Shown here: piece by piece, positions 44,425 through 55,922 of the stretch
Position numbering within the stretch: position 1 is the first letter of the stretch
Layout: each line of letters starts with the position of its first letter
Source: Paragyromitra xinjiangensis
Lineage: Eukaryota; Ascomycota; Pezizomycetes; Pezizales; Discinaceae
Length of the DNA: 64,000 nucleotides
Direction: 5' to 3'
NCBI GenBank assembly: GCA_038503065.1
Contig: JBCAMK010000015.1
Coordinates: 868,001 to 932,000 of the forward strand
Translations under genes and position numbers: made by a program
Notes under the pieces: model-generated
Told to the model about the DNA's origin: nothing
What the model saw: only the letters and a program-made list of their open reading frames with translations
Databases searched by the model: none

Positions 44425-46966
44425 TTACGCAGTAATTATGGTTGTATTGTCGTCACGTGACATCATGGCATCCACCTTTTCTATCTCTTCAGAATCCATA
44501 GATGCGGTGTAAGTGGGACCACCCATCGCCTTTTCCTCTCGAGCAATCTAGGGGAAACGTCATTTTCAGTGCTTATGACATATCTCGTACTTAGCATGGA
44601 GGTACTCACAGTCTTCTCGTCATGACTATATCCCATCGAACTCCACCAATTCAGTCCTAAACTAGACTTCTTCTTGTCCGGCTCAACTAATATGTCCCCC
44701 TTTCTCCTTCGGCCAGCTGCAGCACTAGGAGGAGGTATCTCGCCTTCTGCAATACCCACGCATTCCCTGGACAGTTCTTTGGCTCGCTTTCTCTGCACTT
44801 CTTTTTTCGATGCTGCAAATTTGGTGTCCCATTTCTCCTTTGCAGCCATCCATCGTTGGACGGGCTCTCGCTTTATTACGCCGATCTCTTCTGGCTTCAT
44901 ATTCAACGCGGGGAAGTCTGCTGGAGGAGGAAGGTCGAATATACGGCCATGACGGTCTATTTGTTGCCGTATCATATTTTTCTCGAATGAAGGCACATTC
45001 GTGGAATCGGCTTCTTTGATTGTGCCTCGTTGCTGCAACTTGTGACCACAAGGAGCTTTGGAATTGCCACTACTTCCCTCATTATCCTCGCCATCTAAAG
45101 CCCCAGAGGTACTAGAGATGACGGATATATCATCATCCTCAGCAACCTCAATCTTAGTGTGCGTAGCGTTCGTTAAAGCCCAGGCACCAAATTGTGCAAT
45201 TGCGCGGTACATGAATTTGGCTGGCGTTGTAAAGCTAAGCGTGGGAGTCACATGGCAGCAATCTTCGTAGATCTGCAGCCATACTCTGGTTGGTGGCCAT
45301 TTATCAATACTTTGTTTTTGTCTTCCAGTCTCGTCATCTTCAAGGTGACCCTCCCACGTAGGATATGCTTGGGGATCAGCTGCTTTGTGTGCAAGGTATA
45401 TTTGCTCATCTCGAAGAACCTCCCCACCTCCTGTCAATACCAGGAGGGGGGGCAACCCCCCCAGGCTACCTTGCAGGATCGGGGATACCAGCGGATGACT
45501 CATGAGATCATTAGTTGTATACATCTGGATTTGGTCCTTAAGGACTATTGTTTTGCCGTCAATCACTATTGAAGTGTTTCGGCGCGACGGTTTCACGGGC
45601 AATTTTGGATCGACTATCACATGAGGTATTGTAGTAAAGCCGATAGCCCTTGTTTTCGTAGACGTCGGCGAAGATTTCGAAGAACTCGAGGTCGCCCCTA
45701 ACCTCGCAGCTTCAATATCATCAATAGTAGGAGGTGGCCATGCAAGTGATGGCTTGTGGAGGAATCCGTGCGGAGGAATAAAATCGTGTTTGTTGTCTAT
45801 CCGGATAGATAATTTATCAGTACACACATTCTGAGGACAAGATAAAACGCAAGAGTAATCTTGGAAGTGCGTCACGACAGGTCACTCGACTGTCACTTGA
45901 GGACATCTAAATCATGCACTCACCCTGCACGAGACTGGGGAAACTATGGCATAAATCCACCCAAGGGCTTATCAAAATTGCGCCAGCAGGTAAAGAAATC
46001 CCTTGATCCCTTAAAATTATTAACATAGATAGTATCATCCCCCCCCCTGCCGAGTCTCCCGCGAGGACTATTGTTTCCGGCGGTTGCTGGCTAATCAAAT
46101 ACAGATAACATGCGAGGACATCGTAAAGGGCTATTTCCAATATCAGCTCTGTTACAATACTAGAGAATTACCCAAAAGAACAAAGGACAACTTTTGATCC
46201 ATGATCAGCAAACATACCGCACGGAAAAGGAAACTGGGGAGCTAATCTATAGCGTGCTAATTATCCTGGATTGTTAGCGTTCCCTAAAAATATAACTATA
46301 CATGAAAATCCTCACGTGCAAAGACCCGTGCTTGCAGCTTTCTCGCATGTCGCTGGAGCTGATACCTATGCTCATCAACACTTCCAAAGAAATATGCCCC
46401 TAGCGGCAGATCAGTGATCACGGTTAGACAAACTTGATCAAAGAGCGTACCAACCACCATGTACGTATAGCATTGTCCTCGGGGGTCTTTCTCGATGTCG
46501 CGTCCGGTACCAGTAATCCCTGCGCATCTCTATCCACTCGGCAGTTAAATCTTTCGGCCTCCATTTCCACCACGACTTTCCTCCAATTCTCTGCACGCCA
46601 CATGCTCCAAGTTGATCGATAATATGCTCCGCAGACTTTTCCAAGAATTGGGGAGCGATGGTCGGGACCTCAATGTGCACCCAGATAGGATGAGGAACAT
46701 ATTGGCTGGTGAACGCCTGAAATTGCTCAACTGTATGGTATGAAGCGTATTCCATGAATTTTTTGATAAGTTCGACGCCTTCATGATACGAAAGGCTGCT
46801 CTTGGGAGTGTCTTTGACAGAATTACGATCGAGATACTGAAAGATCGAAGTAAGAGAGTGGCTAGACAACGGTAAATCGGGAAGGGGGTGAGCGTACATG
46901 TGCAAGTGCTGTCGCTATGACGGTTGGTGTGGCGGCAGCAGCTACCGTGAAGGTATTGAAAGGCAT
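44425..46966 (-). CDS. Alpha/beta hydrolase (HSL/fold-3 lipase-esterase type)
   Basis: Seven exons (46966-46898, 46836-46455, 46399-46316, 46256-46218, 46130-45924, 45796-44610, 44547-44425) give 696 aa. All six introns are GT-AG and in phase. A hydrophobic N-terminus (TVAAAATPTVIATALA) could be a membrane anchor. The oxyanion motif HGG is spliced across intron 2 (YVHGG then AYFFGS). The nucleophile elbow is GDSAGGG in exon 5, and the likely catalytic His is in EDCCHV. The Asp is not placed. Family members hydrolyse lipid or sterol esters, and yeast Say1 is a relative of this type. An unusual C-terminal tail of about 300 residues, charged and disordered-looking, follows the hydrolase core. 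Confidence 0.85.
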
Positions 46967-47457
46967 ATCTAATAAAAATGATGAGAATAGTGGCTATAGA
47001 ATGGAGCTTGTAGGCGGGGTGAGGAGAAGAAAGACACATCGGTTACAGAGTGTCCATTCTTACTGGTAGATCTCCTTATGTATGTGCATACATAGCACTT
47101 AGGATTCCCGGTTTTCTCCAGAACTCAAATTAATGTCGATCAACAAGACAAGTTCTGTGAATATGGGGAAGGTGAGTACAGGTACAACCCAGCTAGGGAT
47201 TACATAGTTTGTGCTGTGGGATTTTCTTTACCTTATCTAAATAGCTGCTTATCAAATCTTGTGCCGTTGCAGTAAATACCTGTTGTTGGTATGGGCTCAC
47301 CCATCAACTCCTAGTTGACTTTGGGCCTTTAGACCCTACATGTATCCGCCTCCCACCTGTTTACTTGCCTTTTCAACACCCCTCACAATTTATTAAACTA
47401 TTTTCGCCCTCACCTTATCGGTGGTGAAGTGCAGGTTTATAATTACATCTCTCGACA
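46967..47457. promoter_or_regulatory. Shared promoter region of the hydrolase gene and TRS130
   Basis: 491 bp separate two divergent start codons, so both promoters must lie here. Pyrimidine-rich tracts precede the TRS130 start (47380-47455), as is common in fungal promoters. No specific binding site can be named. Confidence 0.5.
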
Positions 47458-50400
47458 ATGGACACCCCCTCTTCGACCTCTAAGGTCACAGTAACGTACC
47501 AGTCTTCCTACCCTTTCTCTGGCTCTTAGGTGGTTCTCTGACCTGTAGTATGGGGTGTAGCTACTGGGATCCTTTTAGTCTTTTCCCCCTAATCTCATCC
47601 GACCTTCGTTCTCGCCTTCCCTTACGCAACCTCCATTGGAAAGCTCCTGCTCGTCCGCTTCGTTCTATCAATTCCCTTCACGTGGAGCTCACACCGTACC
47701 AACTTAACCCCTCTGGACCATCCCCGTCATCTCCAGCATGGGGATCCTCGCATGACCTCACTCGTGTCAAGAGCTCCGATTCGTCACGGTCTATTGATTC
47801 TACAATTCGCCCATCGTCGAAAGTGCCTGCGCCGCCAAAGGAACGACGTCATCAAATTCCCGGACTACGCAACACCCCATATCTAAAGGTTTTTCTGCTT
47901 AGATGCGACGACAATGACACATACAAATCCGCCTCCCGGAAACTCCTCCGCGAATGGGTCTCGGAGCACACCGCCAGTTCATCAAACGAAAACAAGCAAC
48001 ATGATGCATTCGAGTGGCTTATTATCCATGTTGTTTTGCCGGGAACATCCGCAGCGCTTCAACCCCGCTCTTCATCCTCAGCGTCAAATGCCTCCGGAAG
48101 CTCGCGATGGATGAAAGGCAACACAACCTTATTGGACAAAATCAGAAGTGATTTCAATTCTAGCAGCAGCAAAAAGGATAGAATCGTTCAGATCAGGATT
48201 TCACCAATTCATCCAGCTCTGGCCACACTGAATCCTCCTGTGTTAGTAGGAAACCAAATTGTACCAATTCCTGAGAGCCCAACAGAGAGCGAGATGGCGT
48301 GGTTGGACCTAATCGCAAAATTCAAGACTCATATTCTCGCAAGTTTTGATGCGAGGGTGAGTCAATACGAAGACGATATTCGGGAGAAGGATAGCCAAAG
48401 ACGATTGCCTGGTTGGAACTTCTGCACCTTTTTCGTACTAAAAGAAGGGTTAGCGAGAGCATTTGAGTCTGTGGGTTTAGTGGAAGATGCATTAGTACTT
48501 TATGACGAGTTAGGGTTTGGTTTGGACGCAATTGCACGGGATCAAGAAAAAAAAGGAAAAGACGAGGCATCCCCGGAAGACGTTGTTGGAGGGAAATTTG
48601 TTGGATGGACCAAGGAAAGTATTTGGTGGATTGAGAAAGCGAGGAAACGACGAATGGCTCGAGTAGATGGGCGTCATGATGAAGAGCAGGAGGGATTGGA
48701 TAATGGAAATCCCTTAGGCACAGAGAGGAAACATTACAGAGAGCTGATCCTATCCAACGAAATATCACTGTTCGACTTCAAGTGCTACCTTTTCGCACGA
48801 CAATCTACATTGCTGCTACGATTGGGCAAGGGTCATAGTCCAGGATCAGGTGTCGGTAATGTAGGCATAACTCCAGGAATTTACTCTCTTCATGAAGCCG
48901 CGGCGGCGGCAGCTGGTAAACAAGAAGAGGATCTAACTAGGTTGACTGAAGTCTGCAAGCGTGGGTTGGAATTTGTCACAAGTGTGGCGAGGGCTTTGCG
49001 GGCAGACCTTTGGACCGCGTACCGCTCATCATCTGAGAAAAAACCGGATGAGAGCGAGGCCAGTGTTGGCTGGATGGTAGATAATATTGTCTCCTCCTGG
49101 ATTTTCGCTGTCTGCGAACAACTATTAGTCCAAACAACAACTACGATTCTTACCGAGGGTGCTCAAGTTTCCCCAACAGGTTCACTGTCAGGGCAATTTC
49201 CAAGAAGAACCAGCAGTTTACCGCCAACACCAAATGCTGAAATTACTACTTTCGGGCAGACCGCCCAAGGTTCTGTGACTGGTTTAGAAGACCTGGCAGC
49301 AGCCAGAGCAGATCTGATGCTCTTAGCCAGAGGGGTTGTGGAAACATTTGGGAGAAGGAAAGGGTGGATCGGGAGCCTAGGCTGGTTCTTTCTTCCTGAG
49401 GCCAAAACAGGTGTAAAAGATGCTGGTATGGTAGATTTAATCCTAGATGGTGATAAAAATACAACCAAAGATGAGCCATTACCTCAAAACCAAGACAAGG
49501 ACGAATGGGGAGTGGAGGGAATTAGAAATGAGACTTTGAGGAGGGTTATCGAAGGAGACCAAAAGGATGAATTCTACAAGATTTTCGAAGAGCTAAGCGA
49601 GAAAGCTATGACAAACTTCAGTTTAGCGAAGAGAATAAAGAGTTGTGAAAGAGTAGAGGCAGATCTAGCAGCCTTGAGATTGTAAGTGACCTATACTCTA
49701 AATACGATCTGGCAACTAAATAACTGACAAGCCTAACAGTCATTTGGAGGATTACGTGAGAGCAGCGACTCATCTAGAGAAGATGACAAAATTCTACGCT
49801 GACCAAGGATGGGGCTTGATTGAGACCACCTTGTTGGGGATGTATGCGAAATGTTTAAAGGAGATGGATCGGAGAGAGGAGTATATCAAGGTGCTCTTGA
49901 AATTGCTTGCGAAAAGTTCAACAGCAGAAAGAGAGCGACTACGTAGGCGAGGGATAGGAGCTCCCAGCTACGGACCTATTGAAAAGCAAGGCCTGGCCAA
50001 TGACTATACATTGGAAGAGGAGGCAGCAGTCACAGGTTATGTCAACAGTATTGTCGACCTATCTAAAGATGCTGCAAAAGAAATATCAGTGCCTATGTCA
50101 CACTTTTGGGCCGATATTGTTGTGGATCCATATCCCCAACATATGAACGACCGGGATGGCTTCGAGGTCTTAGTAAAGATGCGTTATCTCCTCAGGGAAG
50201 AGATGGAAGTGCAAAAGATAAAGGTTAGGGTTGTGAATACTATCGGACAAGTCAAAGAGGTATGGATGGAGACCCAGGAACCTACGATTATGAGGAAGGG
50301 GATTGTGCGGGCTCTAGCAAGAACAAACATTACTATTCCCGGAAGTTACCTTGTAGAACGGATTGTTTTGACTGCAAACAAACTTATATTTTTGCATGAG

Positions 50401-52290
50401 TTTATGGCTAAATCTACGTCAACGACTCCGGCGGGGCTCATATCGAATTCAGGAGCAGCTGTCTCTGCTGCAAAGAAGCTGAGATTATCATTCTTCCCCG
50501 CCCCTAGAAACGTGATAGTTAGGTTGGAGGTGCCAAGACAGATCCATCTTGAGCATACCAAGGCCACAGAAATTGTCCTCGATGCTGGAGGAAATAATAT
50601 TCTGAATGGGGAATTAAGGGTTCGCTCTGCGACGGCGGGACTTAGATTGATGACAGCTGAGCTGGAACTCCTCGAAGGCCAAGGCATTGTGGAGGTAAAC
50701 GAGAAGCCAGGGGTGATAAAGCTGAGAGACATGGGAATGGGACAAACGGTGCGGCTAAGGGTGCCCTACACCAGCGAAAACGAATTAACAGAGTTATCTG
50801 TGAAAGTGGAGGTTGACTACACTACTGATAAGGGAGACTTCTTCTTCGCCGACAAGTTAAGTGCAGCAGTAGTTTTGCCGCTTGCAGTAAACGTACAGGA
50901 CGTTTTCAAGCCGGAATCACTGTTCTCCAAATTTCAAGTTTCTACGGCGATTCCTGAGATGCCATTGAGAATCCTGAAGGCAACATTAGAAGGGTCAATG
51001 AGTTTCGAAGCTATGAGCGGCAAAGGGACAGAAGGATCCATGGTTAGTAGTTTCCTAGGGTTCCTAGGCGCGAATATGAACTCATAAACCGGCTTATAGA
51101 TGGTCTTTCCAAAGCAGCCAGCATCGTTCACTTATAAAATCATCAGAAAAGCGTCCAAGGAAACTCAACAGCCCTTGGCCCTAACGATTGAATACAGAAC
51201 AATTGATGAAGGTACCTTGGTCGGATACGGCGCTTCCACTGATATAAATTAGCTCACTAAGTTGTCCCACAGAAATTCTCCAATCAGTTGTTCGTGCTTT
51301 TACAAGGAGACTTGAAGATGCTGGATTAGGTATCTATAGGCACTGGTTACAACCGATATTGATTTCCCAGCTGCGAAAGAGAAATATGCTAGAGCTGGAG
51401 GCAGTAGCATTGTTGGACGAGGTGCGGCTAGGTGGTTATGAGCAATGCATGTGGGAGGAGGCTTTGGATGGTATTAATCCACATAGCGGTGAGAGAGAAA
51501 AAATTGAAAAAGTGCTACGGCAGTTTTACAAGGTTTTAGCCAAAACATTCCCCCACCACAGCAGAATTACCTAACCAGGGAATACAGAAAACCCCTATTG
51601 TTCAGTTAAGCTCAGGCTTTAAACCCGACTCCCCAGACAACGAGACGGGATACATCAATCGATCTATAGTCATTCCAGTAGATGTTCCACAACTTCAGGT
51701 TATACATACTGTCGAGATCAATGTCCTTTCGGAGACCAACACAAAATCGCTTTCAACACCATATGCTCCCCAGATGGTAGCTGTAGGACAAACTATCCCT
51801 GCAGAACTCGTAATTCGTCACTCTAGGGCCTGGAATTCCTTGGAACTAAAGGATGAAGATGTGAATGTTGGTGACGAAGAATTGGAGTTTTTTTACGAAG
51901 TACAAAACAATTTAGAAGTCTGGCTTGTATCTGGTCGGAAGAGAGCGCATTTCACTGCTAAGGTTTGCCCAAACAAAGCAACAAATTAAATATCGAATAG
52001 TAAAAAAATCATTTGCTTACACGAAACAGGAAGGACAAGTTCACCGCTTCCCTGTACTTCTGGTACCGCTTAAGGCTGGAAACTTGCTACTCCCCAATGT
52101 GGAGGTTAAGCAATACATTTCACCCCAGCGCCAACAGGAGTCCACAGCAATTATCAGCTCTGAGACGGATTACAGGAGCAATGGAGAAAGTGTGTTGGTA
52201 CTCCCAGACGTGAGGAGCACAACAGTGAGGATTGATTCAGGATTTGGCAGTGAGGAGGGATTCAAAAGTCCGGTTTCAGGAAGAGGATAA
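47458..52290 (+). CDS. TRS130: TRAPP II subunit Trs130 (TRAPPC10)
   Basis: Seven exons (47458-47501, 47561-49681, 49740-51042, 51100-51211, 51273-51532, 51579-51962, 52030-52290) give 1494 aa. The introns of 46-67 nt are all GT-AG and in phase. The first exon encodes only 14 full codons. The N-terminus has the conserved FPLISSDLRSRLPLRNLHW and HQIPGLRNTPYLKVFLLRC stretches of fungal Trs130. The middle is helical, and the C-terminal third is beta-rich, including VFPKQPASFTYKI. Trs130 is a TRAPP II subunit. This complex activates Rab GTPases (Ypt31/32, Rab11) at the late Golgi. The gene appears intact and lies head-to-head with the hydrolase gene. Confidence 0.92.
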
Positions 52291-52693
52291 TAAAGTACGA
52301 TATTGCATTCTAATGCCATAAGTATACCCTTCAGGCATATTCAAAGAGGTACGCGGCAGGATAATATTATATACTACTACGCCTATATGCCAATTGAGCG
52401 GCCACAGTAACATTAATTGATTTGCAAAAACCAAAGGCAAACACTCACACCCCATCATCCCAATACCTACCTTCCTTATTGGGCTCGCCCCGGGGAGATA
52501 TATCTATCGGTGAAATCGACTATATCTCCAAAAATATTGTCGCTGTGAATAAATATTGACCGCATACCCGATGCAGCTATACAATGTCGATGAAATAATC
52601 TACTCGGCTATTTCCGTAGACCAACCATTCCTATTCATTATTCACCAAGAAGTAATCTGCGAACGGAACACCAGCTGTCACGAGACGGTAATT

Positions 52694-52719
52694 AGAGGGC
52701 CATGTAGTTATGGCCCTCT
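52694..52719. repeat. 10-bp hairpin downstream of TRS130
   Basis: AGAGGGCCAT and its exact inverse ATGGCCCTCT enclose a 6-nt loop. It lies 400 bp past the TRS130 stop. It could be a relic of a small inverted-repeat element. No function is assigned. Confidence 0.5.
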
Positions 52720-53545
52720 ACTCTACCTTCCTCTTTTTATTTTCGTCGTTTTAATCATACTTAATAAACTCACCCCTTGCCTTGCCACCGTACTTCGCGG
52801 TCTTTAATGCTTGGCGCCAGGGTAGGGCTCGAGGCCTTACAAGCCCCTGAGCTTCTACTGTATTTTAATAGGTCTAATAATAGGCGACATTCCGAAAAAG
52901 AAAAGTACTAGTTCAAGACTTGTGTTTCTGAAAAGGTCAAATTAAACACAGTAGGGAAGTGATCACATCGAACAATACAATAGACAGAGTAGAAGAGTAG
53001 AAGTGGATGTTCGCTAGGTTATGAAGAATAATTCCGAAGCCTTCTAAATGACACTTGTTACCTGTTCTTGAAGAGTTTGAACTTAGGTTTTCGAGATTGC
53101 AAGTCGAAAATAGGTGCTTAGTTGCCCTAACTAATACAGGTATATGTATGGTCACTCCAAGGCAAATAGTAGAACTACACGTAAATATAAACAGCTAGCA
53201 GAAAAGAGACTTACAGGCTGAGGCAATCACATAGACCGATCGGCACGTAGGAGGGGTGCACGCTCGAAGCACACTAACCCCACAACCAATGCTACCAATT
53301 GAAGGAATAAGAAGAGACAAGGCCATCTAGGGTATGCAGTTGTTGATCCTAGGGAGAAATTTCCAAAAGAATAGATACTCATTGGCTATGCTACCGCTCA
53401 TCAGTCGAGAATTAATGTCCTTACATGTTTATGTAATTCTATAGGCTCATTCCCATCCCTACTGCCTCCACAGTATAGGGCTGGGTACGAGATTAATACT
53501 CTGCTAGTGCATGTACATGTACATGTAGTTTTATAGTCTCGTTTC

Positions 53546-54028
53546 AGAGCAAAAGTTCAATCTGCCCTTGAAGATCAAGATCTGGTTTAATCTACCCTTC
53601 GGATCTAACCTACCCTCATGAGACTATATCTCTTTTCAACACAGTTCATCACCTCCCACCACAGCCACCATCCATGGAAATCAGTAGTTCCTTTCCGATG
53701 AGACCTTGTATCTAGGGATGTCTCCTAATAGCAACGAAATAGAAAAGAAAGACAGCCCTGATGTTGCGCTCAAGCAGAGGGCCAGGGTGCCAGGGACCAC
53801 AGGTAGGCACATAAAATGTACATAATGTACTTGCTGTAAATAGCCTGGCAACCAGCTTGCAAACAATGTACTTTTATCTAGAGCCTGGGAGAATGTTATA
53901 GCAGCCACAAATGTGGGTGGAGGTCAGGGTGTATAAAGAAAAGGCGAGTCTTGGGAGGAGATTAAACCCGAACGAAGGGTAGATTAAACCAGATCTTAAT
54001 CGCCAAGGGTAGATTGAACTTTTGCTCT
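53546..54028. mobile_element. 483-bp MITE with perfect 18-bp TIRs
   Basis: The ends are AGAGCAAAAGTTCAATCT and its exact inverse. The inverted similarity continues with few mismatches over about 57 bp in total, to the GGTTTAATCTACCCTTCG block. TCGTTTC lies directly outside both ends (53539-53545, 54029-54035), a 7-bp target duplication. It codes for nothing. It ends 175 bp before the TSR2 start codon. The TIR and duplication differ from those of the CATCAG elements, so a different transposase moved it. The rest of 52291-54202 holds no recognisable gene. Confidence 0.85.
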
Positions 54029-54202
54029 TCGTTTCCTAAGCCAAGCGACAAGCCAGTGGCTCGCAGACGCCAAGACTCTAGGAATACCCTAGCAATATTC
54101 AAACTTTATTCCACCTGAACAATTTTTCTGGGCAAGAAAATATCTCGCTGCTCCAAAACTTCACTCTTCCGCTTTTACTATCGCTCCGCAAGATAGGCAC
54201 CC

Positions 54203-54879
54203 ATGTCTTCTATCGACTCAAACCAACATCCAGTCTCCGTTGCCAATCCTTCAATGTCTTATACATCCCAACACTCTCTCTCACCAGAAGCTGTGTCGAA
54301 ATGGGAGCTTGGTGTTTCCCTGATCTTTCATAACTGGAAGGTACTTACAGATGCCGTTGTGGGGCAATGGGGTGGCCCCAACAGCGAAGATAAGCGCGAT
54401 TGGCTTTGTGGCGCCGTTGCCGATATGTTCACGGAGCGGGAGGAAACGGACGAGTATGATCTAGAAGACACCTTGATTCATGCCATGGAAGATGAATTTC
54501 TGGTGAATCTAGAAGATGATTCGGCTTGGCAGGTGGTACTCCAGACCTAAATTTCTTCAGTTCGAGGTATACTGATGGTACACGGTAGGTTTCCCAAACG
54601 GTTGCTGCCCTGCGAAAAGAGATAGTCAAAGGGGACTTTTCCACTGTAGACGAACTTCATACAAAATTTCTCGCGAAACCTCGAAACCAACAGATACCGC
54701 CCCCACCCGTGAGGGAGGTAATAGAGGAAGCTTGTTCGAGCGAAGATGACGATGACAGCGACGAAGAGATGTCTGAAGCTCCTCCGACGGTGCTTGCGGA
54801 ACCTAGGCTCCGACAGGAGCCTGTCATTGACGAAGAGGGGTTCGAATTGATCCAAAAGCGAAGGAGCACAAAGAAATGA
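54203..54879 (+). CDS. TSR2: Pre-rRNA processing protein Tsr2
   Basis: Two exons (54203-54532, 54589-54879) give 206 aa, close to yeast Tsr2 (205). The 56-nt intron is GT-AG. The core has the conserved layout: a hydrophobic helix before HNWKVLTDAVVGQWGG, KRDWLCGAVADMF, then MEDEFLVNLEDDSAWQV across the splice. The C-terminal part is acidic (SSEDDDDSDEE) and ends with a basic KRRSTKK. Tsr2 escorts newly made ribosomal protein eS26 to 40S precursors and is needed for 20S pre-rRNA processing. The gene looks intact. A MITE lies in its promoter region. Confidence 0.92.
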
Positions 54880-55922
54880 TTAGAAAGGGCTCAGTACCGA
54901 CACCACTGGAGCCGATGCTTCGTTGAGTTTGATTTTGTATAGGAATCTCCCATATTCAAAGCCTGCCTTTACCAATCTTCTTTCTCGATCCCATTCATCA
55001 AACATCTCCACACTACTTGCCTCAAACCCGAGTACAGCTCACTATTCCCCGCATTTATCGGTGAGAATCCCACACCAACACGCTAACACTAGCTGATGGC
55101 TGTGACAACTCTTTATCAATATATGGGACAAAGACCAGCACCATAGCCCAAGCACCTAATGAAAAATCTGTCTACGAGAAACACCGAGTTCCACCAAATT
55201 TAATACTAGATCATAACAAGCCCAACAAAATGTGACCACTAAAATGCATTGAAGTATGTCTATATTAGCTAAAGGAATTCGCCTGCTCTTCGCTAGGACC
55301 AAGAATCTATTAATATACGGTTTCCTCCCGTGTGGCCGTATAGTACATATAGTGTATTACCTGTATTTACTATCCCAGAACAAATGTTTCCGCAAAAGTG
55401 CCATGTATTTTATATCAAGAGTAACAACCTTGGCGAGGTTAAGAGCGCGGCCTATCATTTATAAAAAATCTAGCACTTAGCAAAGATTTTTGGAAAATAC
55501 ATCAGCAACGTCCTCATGTTATTTCTTTTTTTGAAAAAATGGTTCCCTCATGTAGTTGTAGCTTTTTAGGTCTTGTAAAGTTGAGGGTTCAGTGATTTTA
55601 TAAGAAAACCCTCTTCTGCATCACTCAACAGGCTTACTTTTTCCCTCTAAAATTTCCAAGGACATCGTGATTCAATTTCTTTGAGAGGCATACATAAATT
55701 CAATCATTGGAAGCTTAAATGTGGTGTAACGGGGATGAAATTACTTTTGGCGTAAAATAATCCAATCATGAAACCAATAAACCGCGTTTGAATTTTCACA
55801 TGTAAAACTGAGGGGTGATTTGAAAGGAACCTCGTCATAGCTTGGCATGAGCCCCGCGAGCAGCAGATCACCCTGGACATGCAGAAAACAACACGTTCTC
55901 CAACAGTGGGGCAGACAAAATC
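54880..55922. other. Intergenic stretch, nothing recognised
   Basis: AT-rich spacer between TSR2 and the Ran-binding protein gene. No supported gene, RNA or repeat. It should contain the promoter of the downstream gene. Confidence 0.5.
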
